Below, one piece after another: positions 44,744 through 56,949 of a stretch of 64,000 nt of DNA. Numbering within the stretch: the first letter of the stretch is position 1; each line of letters opens with the position of its first letter. The DNA lies in contig NDFF03000150.1 in assembly GCA_002150815.3 (NCBI GenBank), positions 62,001-126,000 on the forward strand, in the 5' to 3' direction. Below the pieces are notes generated by a model that saw only the letters and a program-made list of their open reading frames with translations, ran no database searches and was not told the origin of the DNA. The DNA is from Grammothele lineata (taxonomy: Eukaryota > Basidiomycota > Agaricomycetes > Polyporales > Polyporaceae). Position numbers and translations under genes: made by a program.

Positions 44744-47700
44744 ATGTCGACCACCTACCACCAGATCCCGCCGCTCGTCTACCAGCGCGACATCCTCCCG
44801 CAGCCCATCACCGCGCTCGCCTTCGACCCGGTCTCCGATATCCTCTGGTCCGGCACCAACTCGGGCCATGTCTGCGCAAACTACACCGCGCGAGGCCTCC
44901 GCGGTGTCCACTATCCCGTCGGTGGCCACCTCGGAGTCAAGAAGATCCTCGCCACGGAGTCAAGTGTAATTGCCTGTGGCGTCGCCGCTGAGGGCATTGG
45001 CGCATGGGGGAAGGGTGGGTTGAACAACTGGTATTTCAAGTAAGCCTTCTCTTCGTTGGTGCCCCACGCGTGTAGGGCAGCGTTGAGAATTTACCACAGG
45101 CCCGGGAGCCAGATCACGACGTTCTCGAACAAGGCGTCGAACGCGTCCACCGTCGCCGTCTCGACCGCGGCTTCGGAGCTGATCCTCCTCAACACCCAGG
45201 CCGGCACGGCCGTGCGCCGATCCCAGGTGCCGTCGATCCTCACCCATTTGCACTTCACCGCATCCCAGACGTACTTTGTCTCCGGGGACGCAGATGGGTG
45301 GATCCGCCTCCACGACCCGCGCGATGCCACAACGCGCTCGTACGGCTCGAACACCGTCAAGGCGCATTTGAGTGGCGTCCAGGGGATCGAAACTACTTCG
45401 ACGCTGCTGTACACCATTGGCCTCGGTATGCGGTATGTATAACTCTTCCTTGATACCGCGTTTCTGTTCACATCCGCCTCAGACAAGGAAGACCATTCCC
45501 CGACCCGCTCGTCAAGGTGTATGACCTACGAAACTTGAAAGCGCTTCCGCCCATCCCCTTCTCCGGGGGTCCCGCGTTCATCACGCGCTTCGCGAACCGC
45601 CCGTCGACGCTCGCGATCACCTCCAGTCAAGGTCTCGTGCAGATCGTAGACACCACGAACCCTACCACGAACGAGTTCTACCAGCTCGACTCGCCATCGT
45701 TCATTAGCTCAGTCGCTGTCTCGCCGACTGCGGCCTATATGGCCTTTGGCGATTCTGACGGGGCGATCCACCTCTTGTCGGCCGCGGAGGGAGACGCGAT
45801 GTTGCCGTTCAACGGGTTCGAGGGCAAGCCGATCGAGTGGCCGGATACCGCCGAGCCTCTGCAAGAGATCAACTGGACGGACTCGACGTGAGTGATGTAT
45901 GGTGCGCAAGAACCGAAGGCAGCTACTGAGAGTGTTTGCAGTCCTTTGAACACGGTCGGCATGCCGCATTACAGCTCTCTCCTACTCTCCTCGTGGTCGA
46001 CTGATTTCGTACCGGGGAATATGTACTTCCCGCCCCCGCCGAAGATCCCACAGCAGGTGCTTAGTTCTATCAAGGTCAACGACTCAATCGCGTACGCGTC
46101 ATTGCCGAAGGAGCTGAGGGGTAAGCGGAACGTCGTCACGACTGCCCCCCGTAAGCCCGGTGGACGGTTCCGGAGCGGGAAGACGCGCTACACAGATGTA
46201 GGTGTTGGCTTGGGTCGCTGGTGCATCGCGTTGATCTAATATCTTCTTCAGTCCGAGCCAGTGACGCCGACTCATGAGTACAACCCGGACGTTATCCCCA
46301 AGTGCTACCGGAAAGTCGAGATCGAGTACTCCAAGTTCGGTGTGGAGGACTTTGACTTCGGGTAAGTGCCAGCCGCACGGATTACCCACTATATGTTTCT
46401 GATGGTGCCGCAGCTTCTACAACAGGACAGCGTTCAGCGGGTTGGAGACGCACATTCTCAACTCGTACACAAATCCGCTTGTGCAAGTGATGCATTACAC
46501 ACTACCGATCCGACGTCTGGCAAAGTCGCACATCACGACGGACTGTCCGCGCGAGCACTGCTTGCTGTGCGAGCTAGGTTTTGTGACTCGCATGTTGGAA
46601 GATGCGCACGGGACCAACTGTCAGTCGAGCAACTTCTGCAAGACCGTCGGCGTGCTTGCGCAGAGTGCGTGCCTCCTTCTCGCCGTATACCGCGCCCCAC
46701 TGACAGTCCGCAGTGAACAACGCGATCGAGCTTGTCGACTACGGCCGCGAGAGCGCCGAACTGAGCTACGCGCACATGATCCAGATGTTCCACCGCTTCC
46801 TCGTCGACCACCTCAGCTCCGAGGGCAACTCCTTCCCGCACAACCCCATGCTCCTTCCCGACGCCGGCCCCGCCGACCTGCGCTCGCCCGCACCGGCGCC
46901 GATCACGCAGCTGCTCGGGGTGGACGCGAAGAACGTGATCGTGTGCGCGAGCTGCCGCGCGGTGCGCGAGAAGGAGCACATGACGCACCTCGTCGACCTC
47001 ACCTACCCGCCTGCGGCGCGCGCGGGGAGTGTAGGGGCGGACTTTGAGTCGGTGCTGCGCGCGTCGGTGCTCAGGCAGACGACGCACAAGGCGACGTGCC
47101 AGACGTGCAAGCAGTTCGCGACGTTCGAGAGCCGCCGCGCGATCCGCTCCCGCGACCTCCCTCCTGTGCTTGCGGTGAACGCGGCGGTGCACGGCGAGGA
47201 GGCGCACAGGTTTTGGCGCGACCAGAGGCGGCAGACGTTCCTCCGCCCGCGGGTGGAACTCCATGGCCAGATGGATGGGATGGACGATCCTGAGGCGGCG
47301 GTCTATGAGCTTAGGGCGATGGTTGTGCAGGTTGTGGAGAAAGACACGAATTCACACCTCGTGGCCATAGTCAAAGGTGTGCATCTTGCTTTGTGTTGAC
47401 GTTTTCTGGGTTTGAACCGGTCCGCAGTGCCCGAGGCGGAAGTGTCCGACCCCGAGCCATGGTTCATCTTCAACGATTTCGTTGTCCAGAACATCTCCGA
47501 AGAGGAAGCGCTTAGCTTCCCATCGACCTGGAAGGTGGGCGTCCAGTGGGGGTCCACCTGTTGTATGCTCACTCGTGGTTACTGCAGGTCCCAGCTATTC
47601 TTTATCTGGAGCGTGTCGATGTCTGTCAGCGTCTAAATTTCACCGGCCTACCGGACAAGATGGACAGCACCATCCTCTGCCGAGACACTAACATCGCCAT

Positions 47701-48879
47701 GTTAGCCTTCCAGTCCCTCATATCCCATGTGCACATTTACTCATATCTCCTATTCCCAGCAACCGTGACCCACGGTTGATCAAGCAAGACCCACTGCAAC
47801 TCGCCGAGTTACCCAGACCAGGCACGCTCATCGCGATCGACGCCGAGTTCGTGTCGATGCAGCAGGAGGAGACTGAGTACCGCTCGGATGGCACGAAGAA
47901 GGTCATTCGCCCTGCACGCCTCTCGCTCGCGCGTGTTTCAGTCCTTCGAGGCGACGGCCCCAAGGAAGGTGTGCCGTTCATCGACGACCACATCCACACG
48001 AGCGAGATTATCGTCGACTACTTGACTGAGTTCTCGGGTATCAAGTGTGCGTCTCCTTCGATCGTCCTTCTGTATGCGGATGTCTGACTTGTCTTCGTGG
48101 TGTGCAGTTGGAGATCTGAACCCAAGCTTGTCGCGCTACACCTTGACTCCACTCAAGGTCGTGTACAAGAAGCTCCGGCTTCTGGTGGATAGCGGCTGCA
48201 TTTTCATCGGGCACGGCCTCTCGAAAGATTTCCGCATCATTAGTGCGTCCTCCTTCACGTATTGTCTTATCCTATCAGGTCAGCATTGACTCTTTCGTAG
48301 ACATCTTCGTGCCGCCTGAGCAGGTCATCGACACGGTGGACCTCTACTATCTGGAACACCGCCAGCGGCGGCTGTCGCTCCGCTTCCTGACGTGGTTTGT
48401 ACTGAAAGAGAATATTCAAACGGATACGCATGACTCCATTGAGGACGCGCTCTCCGCGCTCAAGCTGTATAAGGTTCACCTGCAGCTCGAAGCCGAAGGT
48501 TTCTTCGATAATAAGCTGGAGGAGGTCTACCGAGAAGGTCGCCAATACGTGCGTCTCTCGACCGGCCGTCCTGCTTGTTCGCCACGCTTTACTGACTTAC
48601 CTTGTACTCGACGTGTAGAACTACAAACCGCCCGCTCAGCCTGGCGCACAGAGCTCCACGCCGACTCCCGGAGTAGCCTCAGGCACGGCAAGCCCCATCC
48701 CGCACCCGCAGATGGCGATGGGCCGCGGTGGGTTCCTGCCCCAGCCTGCGCAATTCGGTGGGGGTCACTTCCCGCTCAACGCGCTGGCGACGCCGCCGTT
48801 CTTCCCCGTCCCGGGCCCGGGGCCGAACCACCACCCTCACCGCGGATTCATGCAGCAGCAAAATTGGCGACATAGGTAA
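44744..48879 (+). CDS. pan2: PAN2, catalytic subunit of the PAN2-PAN3 poly(A) nuclease
   Basis: 3'-exonuclease that starts mRNA deadenylation in the cytoplasm. Start [20 protein letters not shown] at 44744. A WD40 propeller fills the N terminus ([57 protein letters not shown]). A PAN3-binding linker follows, then an inactive USP-like domain with Zn-type cysteines ([52 protein letters not shown]). The DEDD exonuclease begins [16 protein letters not shown] and continues [16 protein letters not shown] and [15 protein letters not shown], so all catalytic acidic residues are present. The tail is Pro/Gly-rich and ends QQNWRHR, stop 48877-48879. More than ten introns. It converges on lcp5 with 257 bases between stops. 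Confidence 0.95.
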
Positions 48880-49136
48880 CGACGTAACGACGTAATTGGG
48901 GTCGAGTGAAGGCGCAGCGAGGGGGTTTGGAAAATGGTCGAAATGACAATGAGTGTATCAGCTAGTAGGCTTGTCGCGCACGCATCTATGTATCTCCTAG
49001 ACTTGGTTGTATCGTCGCAACGCTGTCGTATTGCTTTGCGTTCCAATAAACTTCACTTTTTTCTCCCGCTGTGTAGGTGTGGTGTCGCTGCCAGTGCACA
49101 TAATGATGACTACTTGGGCCACAAAAAATATACAGA

Positions 49137-50475
49137 TCATGAACGGGCACCTTTGGAGCGGACCCTCTTCTTGGAAGCCTTGACCTCCTTTTCGAACCTG
49201 CTCCGCTTCCGCTGCCTCGGTCCGTCGTCACCTAGACCCTCAAAGGCGTCGTCGCGGGACCGAGCTCTCGAGCGCGCAAGCACGCTGTCCTTCTTTCCCC
49301 TCTGGCGCAGCTCCTCGTACCCATCCCCAAGCGCCCCCTGGCGCGGCCGCCCGACCGACCGAAGCACATCTGCGAACTCGGCGTCGAGGCCCGTACCCGG
49401 AGCACGCCCCCTACCGCCCCGCGCGGACGCGGCCCCTGTGCCACCGAGTGCGACGTCCGCCTCGTCGAGCGCGCGCCGCCGTGCATCACGCTTCTTAAGT
49501 ACCAGACGGGTGAAGTTCTCCTCTTCGAACGCGGTCATCCGCGCGAGCTCGCGTGCGCGTGCAGAGCCCCCCGCGACGCCGTCTGCGTTGATCCCGCCGC
49601 CGCCGAGGCCGGAGGTGGACTCGGCGTGAGGCTTGGAGGGGTCGAGGTGCGAGAGGTGGGCGAGCGCGGCGGGGACGGGGGCGCGCCGCGCTTTTTTGTC
49701 TTTGGACTTGGCGGGCTCGGTGTAGGGCACGGGTGCGAGCTTGGGCGGGCGGTAGATCCCGTCGCGGCCGCGGGCGTCGTCGTCGCCGTGCGCGCCGCCG
49801 GCATCGCCTTCGTCGTCGTCGTCCGAGGCTTGATCCATAAGGGCCTGCGGATTTGGGCGGAACGCGAGGGGGTCTGCCATGAAATGCGATTGAGTGGAGT
49901 TTGGGGCGAGAGGAAGGGAAGACGTACCACTCGTGATGTTCTTGTCTGCGGTAGCACCCTCGTCCGCGATACGGACGAGCTTGTCGATTTGGTACCGCAT
50001 TCGGCCCTCGAGCACCTTGACCTTCTCGAGCACCACACGCGCCTCAATGGTCGCGTCAACGCGGTCGCCTGCACCGTTGCCTCGCGGCGGGCGATCTTTC
50101 GAGCTGAACGGAGCAGCAGGAGGTGTGCGTTCCGTGAGTGAGTGGCCGATGGTGCGGCGTGCGGTGATGAGGGATATGGATTGGAGGTAGGAAAGCATAA
50201 GGTGGTGCTTGAGTGAGAGGAGGGAAATGCCCTCGCGCGTATCGAGCTCAGATGTCGAGCTTTGTCTTCCGGGAGAAAGAGAAGGACAGATGGATGGATG
50301 TTATGAATGTGTCGGCTACATGACGAACGTGCAGTACATACTTCTCGCGCAAAGACTTTACAATGTCCCTAGCAGCCACCATGCTACCCTTCATCTGCTC
50401 CAGTAGCTCGCAGAACGCCTGCACATTTTCCTCCGTGGGCATGGAGGCTACTTCCTGCGTCTCCTGCGTCTCCAT
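49137..50475 (-). CDS. lcp5: Lcp5/neuroguidin, Sas10-C1D family U3 processome factor
   Basis: Nucleolar protein needed for 18S rRNA maturation with the U3 snoRNP. Start METQETQEVASMPTEENVQA at 50475, then LLEQMKGSMVAARDIVKSLR and, after an intron, DTREGISLLSLKHHLMLSYL, which together form the Sas10/Utp3/C1D helical domain. VVLEKVKVLEGRMRYQIDKL and VRIADEGATADKNIT follow. The third exon starts ADPLAFRPNPQALMDQASDD and has YRPPKLAPVPYTEPAKSK, a signature of the Lcp5/neuroguidin subgroup. The C terminus is a basic, RNA-binding-like tail (RKRSRFEKEVKASKKRVRSK), stop 49137-49139. Two introns, clean splice sites. Confidence 0.92.
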
Positions 50476-51062
50476 AGCGTGTAAAGGATATGATTGAGGA
50501 GAATGAAGGCAGCAGAGAAGGCAAAGGGGAGGATGAGCGAGGGTCCTGGTGAAGAGGAGTTTATGAACAATTTTTCCAGACGGGCGCGTAAGAGAAAAAG
50601 ATAAGTTCAGTTAACGGGTTTCTAAGCCGCCGCTCGTAATGTTATTGAGCGTAATGCATGGCATCTCGGTTTATCAGAGCCCAGTGCGTTTCATCCTTCG
50701 GAGGTCGTCCCTCTACAACACGTCCCGCTCGTACTCACCTCAGAGCAAAATTTTTGAAGGAAGATGATGGTCGTGTCCAGGACGCTCTCTCGCCCATTGA
50801 GTTTAAATGGGTCAGGTGTCGACCGCTTCTATCCGTTCACACGATGCAATTGAATGAGAGGAAGCACTGGGGGTACGCGACCAGTATAGACCTTGCCGAC
50901 ATCTTGCGTTGCTCATAGCGTCACGTAAAGAAGTAAGAAGGCTCGAATGCGACTATTATTTTCTAGGCCTCGCGCCCGCGCTCTCGTACGGTATACATCC
51001 TCACGATCAAAAGCGTTCGTCACGTCCGTCGCGTCCGACCGGCCCAACGTCTGCCATATCAG
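50476..51062. other. Intergenic, lcp5 promoter and not4 3' region
   Basis: About 590 bases between two minus-strand genes. An 86-codon plus-strand frame (50658-50918) has no recognisable motif and is not called. Nothing else is seen. Confidence 0.45.
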
Positions 51063-54000
51063 TCAATCATCGTACTCGTCCGTCGGCCTCAGGACCTGCA
51101 AGCTCCGCATGACCTCCCGCAACTCCGCCTCGACGAATTGCGCCGCCTCCCTCGCGACCACGAGCTTCTTCTCCAGTTCATCCGCAGTCATGTGGCGTAG
51201 CATGGGCCCGTCGATGCTCTCGTCCTCGGGGATGGCGTCCTCACTCACCAGTCCAATCTGGTCGAAGCGGATGAGCGTGTTCCCAAGGCGCGGGAGCGCG
51301 CCCTGCGCGTCCCAGCCGCTGTCGTTGAACGAGAGCACGGCGCGGACGGCAGCGGTGTTGATGTCCCTGTGGAGCTCCTCGAGCTTCGACAGCTGCACCT
51401 CCATCCAGCGCGCCCGACGCTCGAGCGCTTGGGTCAACGCGGCGACTTCGTCTTCTCGGCCTTGCTGTGCGGCGCCGTCGTCTCCGCCATCGTCAAGGAA
51501 ATCGTCGCCCTTGAGCATGTCGCGTAGGACGCCGTCGAAGGACGAGCTGTCATCCCACGTCGTCCGTGGTAGCAACCGGAGCAGGTCTGAGATCGTCTGT
51601 GTCAGCGTCTCGAGCAATTGCTGGAAGGACGAGACCGCATTGTCGATCGAGCCAGAGGGCATGTTGTTCGCGAATGAGCCACCCCCAACTGAGAGTGCAG
51701 ATAATGCGTGCACGAGCGGGCCGTATTCCAATGGGACCTTCGACGTGGGGTTAATCTTGGACATGTCGAAGAATGGATGTTTCGGCAGGCCCAGATACGG
51801 GAATTGCGTGTGCAGCTCTTGAAGAAGATCCTTAACAGAGATTGGTTCGATAGGCGGCGCCCTGTCGACGGAATGTGCGCGCGAATTGTCAGAGCTGCCA
51901 TCGGGCGCACGGCCATCGGGAAGCTGAGGTCCGTCAGAAGTCGCGGCGGAAGGGATTGTAGAGGCAGCTTCAGCGGAATTGTCCTCCTTGGGGATCTTGA
52001 TAGGCCTCGTCGCCGGCTTGTTCTTCTTGGGCATTTTGGCCAGGATAGGGGCCTGCACCTCCTCCACGGACGACTTCGAGGCCTTCTTCGACGCCGACTC
52101 CTTCGCGGCAGAATCCACAGGCGATGTCTCGAGGCTGTTGGCGTACGAATCGATCTCTTTCGAAAGCGCCCCGTTCCGCACCGCCTTGGCCGCTGCCTCC
52201 GCTGCATTAGCCGCCGCCTTAAGCGCCTTCTCCGCCTGGGCCACACGCTCGCGCCTCGCTTTCTCCTCAGCCTCCTTCTTAGCCTTCTCCTTCGCGAGCC
52301 GCTCGCGCTCAGCGCGCTCCCTCACCGCCTTCTCCCTATCCGCCTTTTCTTTCTCAGCCTTCTCCTTTGCCGCGCGCTCCTTCTCGGCCTTCAGCACCGC
52401 CTGGCGCTCCTTCTCCGCGGCCTTCTCCTTGGCCAGCCGTTCTTTCTCCACAGCACGGGCGGCTGCCCTCTCTTGCGAGGCACGCGTGCGCTCAGCTGCG
52501 CGCTCGGCGGCAGCGGCTTTCTTAGCCGCCTTGCGTTCTGCTTTCTCGGCCGCCTTCTGTGCGGCGACGGAGGAGGCTGCTACTTGTTCTGTGTCTGTAG
52601 TGGCGGAGGACGCCGCAAGCGCAGAGGCGTCTTTAGCCTGTGGTAGTTCGGAGGGTGCGGGCTGCTCAGCGACTGCAGACAGGGCAGGGAAATCTGAAGA
52701 GGACAGCGCGGGAGACTCGGGAGCGGGCGAGGGGACAGTTGAAACTTCATGATGGGGACGGACAGGGAAAGAGCCGGGCGAAGAGGGAAGCACAAGGGGT
52801 GGGGGACATGATCAGGATTCGGACAGGAAAGGCGGAACGGAGGACGGAGGCGACGAGCGAGGAGAGGAGACCCAACAAGAACAAGCGTATGTCAGCGTCA
52901 ACGTACTGTCAGGGGGGTTCCTACCGGGAGGGCAGACGATATACAGCGCGCAGCGCGGGAGGAATGTGACGGGGGAGGAGGGAGAGACCGGGCCGTTGAG
53001 ATGATTGCTTAGGTCAAGGCCGGTGGTACAGTTTCCGCACTGAAAGCACGGCAGCTCGGTACACTGACGAGGGACTCCCATCCCGTGGAACGGAAGAAAC
53101 GGGACTCACCATGCGCTGATCCGCTCTGCGAGACCTCCATGTTCGTGGACGGACCGCTCGCGCCGTTGTAGCTCGCATTACCCATCGCACTAGCTAGATC
53201 CTCCTGAAAGGACAGACCCGGAGGAGGTCCAAACCCCATAGGATGTGACGCGAAGCCGTCTATGCCCGGCGGCGGAAACCGACCGTTTGGCATGATTTGA
53301 CCGAGACTCGGTGACGACATCCTCGCCGACATGATCGCCGGGTCGCTGAACGGCTGATTCGGCGCGAAGTGATTCTGGTCTGTGATATGGCAGTGCGTGG
53401 CATAGGACGTGAAGAGAGGTTGGCTAGTCAATACACAATATTACACGTATACAATCCGAGGAGTCCTACCCATCGGTCCGTTCCTCGACACATTCGCGCG
53501 TTCGCGACTCGCCATGATCAGCTCCCTCAGCTGCTGCTCACTGACTCCACTGTCGTAGGATTGGAAGCGGCTCAACTGCGGAGGTTGCTGCTGCTGGTAC
53601 TGGTGCTGATGTTGAGCGGGCTGCATATGTTGAGCCAGAGGGGAGCTCATCGCAGAGTTGTTCTGGTAGTGAGCAAAGTCTGGGTGACGGTGGGGGAAGC
53701 CCCATTGCTGCGACGCATGTCCGGAGAAGTCGCCCCCGTTATTGTGATGCGCGAGCTGCGACAGACTGTCCGAGTTCCCAAGCGGTGATGGCGCGTGAAT
53801 AGGAGATGATGCTGAGCCTTGTCGGCCGCGCGCGAATCCAAACCTGGAGACCTTGCGCTCCTCGTCGAGGGGAGAGAACTTGCGCGAGGGGGCCTCGTCT
53901 GCGCCGTCTCCAGCAAACGGGTTGAAGGACCCCGTGTAGCTGGAGCCAGTAGACTGGCGCTCGACAGGACCCTTGCCGGTGAGCGGATCGTACACCGCGC

Positions 54001-56484
54001 GCGCACCAGAGTTGAAGGGAATTCCAGGAGGAGGCATGAGCGGATTTGCCGCCACTTGCCCGTTAGGGCGCAAGTTGGGGAAGACGTCGAAAAACCCGCC
54101 GTTGACAGGGGCATTCGTGTCCAATCCGAGGTTTGGGAGGTTAAACGTTTCGTCCTGAACATCGCCGGCTAGCTTGGGGTCAAGGTTGAAACTGAAACCG
54201 CCAAACTCGGTGTCGTTACCGAGCGACTGCAACATGCGATCGATCTCGGGGAACGGACTCTGCACGACAGAGGCAACGCTGGACTCGCGGCGCGCACGGA
54301 GGTCCTCCATGAGTGCCTGGGCTTGAGTCGACATCTGGTACGAGGACGATGACTGGACGGGCATCTGTGGAGACGCGGTCTCGGATACGGTCCTCGACGG
54401 CGGCGGAGGGAGGCCAGGGGGCGCGGTAAGCCCCGGAGGAACCACCGGAGATAGGCCGGGGGGCACGGCAGGGAGACCCGGAGGCGCAGCAGGAACGTCT
54501 TTCTTCGTAGGAGGCACGGGTGATTGAGGTGACGCAACTTCCTGCGGTGCAGAGGCTGAACCTGGATCTGATTCCACTGCAACGGATGATGTTGGGGACC
54601 GGGGTGCGGGAGGAGGTGGTGGAGCAGGCTCCTTGACCCTGGCCGGCTTCGCGGGCGTCATCGGCCGGAGCGGCAATGAAGCCGGTGTGGCAGGGCGCGA
54701 AGATGAAGCTTGAGAAGAAGCTTTCGCCGCCGCACTCTTCTTCCGGACCTCCGTAATGGCGGGTGCAGGAGTCGTCGTTGAGCCAGAACGTTGTGACCGG
54801 CTTGGGGGTGCAGCCCGACGAGTTGATCTTGAGCTCTGGTTGATGGCGTTGGTGTTGTTGTGCAATGCGGTACTCGCCAGAGTAGCACTGCTCCTGTTGG
54901 CCCATGACGCCGCTCGAGGAAGACCTGGAACCCACGCTGTCAATATAGGCGTCGTTCCATCATCAGGTACAGTATTGAGCGCACCTTCAGCCTCATCACC
55001 CTTCTTGATGGTAGTGGTACGGCGAGTCTCCGTGTCCTTCATCGTGTGTTTCCTGGAATCAAATCAGTAACAGCAACAACACGAGAGTGAGGAAACGCAC
55101 AAGGTTGTCAAGTCCTCCTTCGTAAAGCAATCCTTCTCATCCCCCCATTCATGCAGGTTCATGCAGCTGTGGTCGGTGCATGTTACGCCACGCAGGAAAG
55201 CCATGCAGTACTTCGTCGTGCCGTAACTTGCCCGCATGATTTCTCCCCCACCGCCTGGAGAGGGCGCACCATCGACGGCCGCAATTGCGCGTGCGGCATC
55301 TTCGCGGCGGTGGTATGTGATGTACAACCCTACTACAGGCGCGCGTCCGCCGGGCGGGGTGCGCTTGGTGATCACGATCTTCGTAATCTTCCCGTACTGC
55401 CCAAAGTACTCGTTTGAGCGTAGCGTAGGTATCAGCTACTCGAGGATCAGCACGATCTCCAATCGCACAAGAAATACGCGACGTACCTCCTCCTTCGCAA
55501 ATCTGGATCCAAGTCCTACAACGTACACCACGTTGCGCTGCACGACGCGCACGTTCGCAAGGTGGCGACGATTTAGAGACTCCAGCTCCTTGCGTTCACG
55601 TTCCCGCTGCTTCTTCATGTGGGTCAGGCGCTTATGGCTGAGCAAGAAGGATCGCCGAGGTCAGCACAGGTCTTCGTCATCTGCAACGGGATGACAATAG
55701 AGCCAAAATGAAAAGTATACATCCGGGTGGGGGCACATGACGAGGGAGCGGTGGGGAAAGAGGGCACCCGTTTAGCCACGAGGCAATATTGAGTCCGTAC
55801 ACGCCCCGCCTGGCGACATGGCAGCTGGGACGGCGAACAGGAAACGAGCTCCGCCGTTCAAACTCGGTCGAGTGGCTTGTTACGGCACGTCGGTATGCGA
55901 GAGGGATATGCGGCCAAGAATGGGCAACCAAGGGTTGACCTGCCTACCCCGCTCTTACCACGGACGAGCTCGAAGGATGATACCCCATGGAAACGGCACT
56001 CGGGTGTAACGATGTCCATGAATAAGTTACTCACTCTTCAGGGTTGATGGCCTTGAACTGGACCGCATCGTCCGTGTACTCCCTCCGACACGCAGGGCAA
56101 CGACGGTTCAGGTTCTCCTTGATGTGGTGCCAGCAGAACTGGCAGACCTATATGCACGCACGCGTCGTCGGGATACCGCACGCAGCGCATAGAGCCGAGA
56201 GCACGCACCTGGTAACCGCAGGGGCAGGGCTTGAAATTGAGATCGGAGATGTCCATCTCTTCAAGGCACAGTGGGCACTCTGCGTCCTCCTGCGAAGAAC
56301 GGGGGGTTCAGCTGCTAGATCCTACGGACGCCCAGTCGTACGGAGAAGGCGTACCGCTTCGTCGTCGCTCCAGTACGCGTCTTGTACGCCCGCGAGGACG
56401 TGCGATTTGGACTGCTGGAGGCCGTGGGTGGCGTGCATCGCGGGGGCCGGGAGGGGCGAATTGGTGTGGATTCGGGTAGCCATT
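51063..56484 (-). CDS. not4: CCR4-NOT ubiquitin ligase Not4 (C4C4 RING plus RRM), unusually long
   Basis: E3 ligase of the CCR4-NOT complex, acting in co-translational quality control and mRNA turnover. Start MATRIHTNSPLPAPAMHATH at 56484. The C4C4 RING is split by introns: DAECPLCLEEMDISDLNFKP, CPCGYQVCQFCWHHIKENLN, CPACRREYTDDAVQFKAINP. A basic helix (KKQREREREKELESLNRR-like) leads to the RRM (VRVVQRNVVYVVGLGSRFA, EYFGQYGKITKIVITKR) and the C3H zinc segment (YCMAFLRGVTCTDHSCMNLH). A long Pro/Ser-rich middle follows. The last exon (from about 52755) joins in frame across CATG/gtgagt...gaag/TTTCA. It encodes an Ala/Lys/Glu coiled coil (about 52600-52150) and a C-terminal domain ending LRPTDEYDD, stop 51063-51065. 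There is no ATG in frame at the head of the last exon, which argues against two genes. Confidence 0.85.
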
Positions 56485-56949
56485 CGGGCTGCACGTTGAG
56501 AGACGTCGATAGGAGCGATGAAGGGAGAGGGGGGCGGGAGACAAGGGGCGGAGGGCTTCAGAGCAAGTGGTGAATGCGACAGACGACGTCCTTACCGAGT
56601 TTTACTGTGGCGCCTCAACAACACAACCAAATAAATCCAAGCGCCCGTGGTAGCAGAGGAGAAGGCGCTTCAAGTTACACCGGCGGCAACTTCAAGTTCT
56701 TAGCTCTTTCTTACCACCCAGCGTTGCAGCGCTCACTCCTACCTTCCGTACGCGTCATTTTTGAAAGAGATCTCATTGTTGATTATTGCAGAACACAGAA
56801 TTATTCCGCGGTTGCACCTTCGATGTTTGGCGGACAGCACCGAACAAAGACATCGCTCGAGCGCGCAACCCGTACTCCCCTTAACAGTCGCAGTGAGGAA
56901 AGATGAGGGCGACAGGCAGCCCCTCCCTTCAGCCACCGAACATCCTCTC
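56485..56949. promoter_or_regulatory. Divergent promoter between not4 and the MYND gene
   Basis: 465 bases between opposite starts. No TATATAA motif is visible. The promoter role is inferred from position. Confidence 0.45.

Noticed and set aside
50658..50918. Small plus-strand ORF of 86 codons between lcp5 and not4
   Set aside because: No motif, no splice context, and it overlaps the expected lcp5 promoter.
51979..52752. 257-codon plus-strand frame opposite not4
   Set aside because: Low-complexity Ala/Phe/Ser mirror of the Lys/Glu/Ala coiled coil of Not4.
51063..52793. A separate gene for the coiled-coil protein downstream of not4
   Set aside because: The exon has no in-frame ATG near its head, and a canonical intron joins it in frame to the not4 body.
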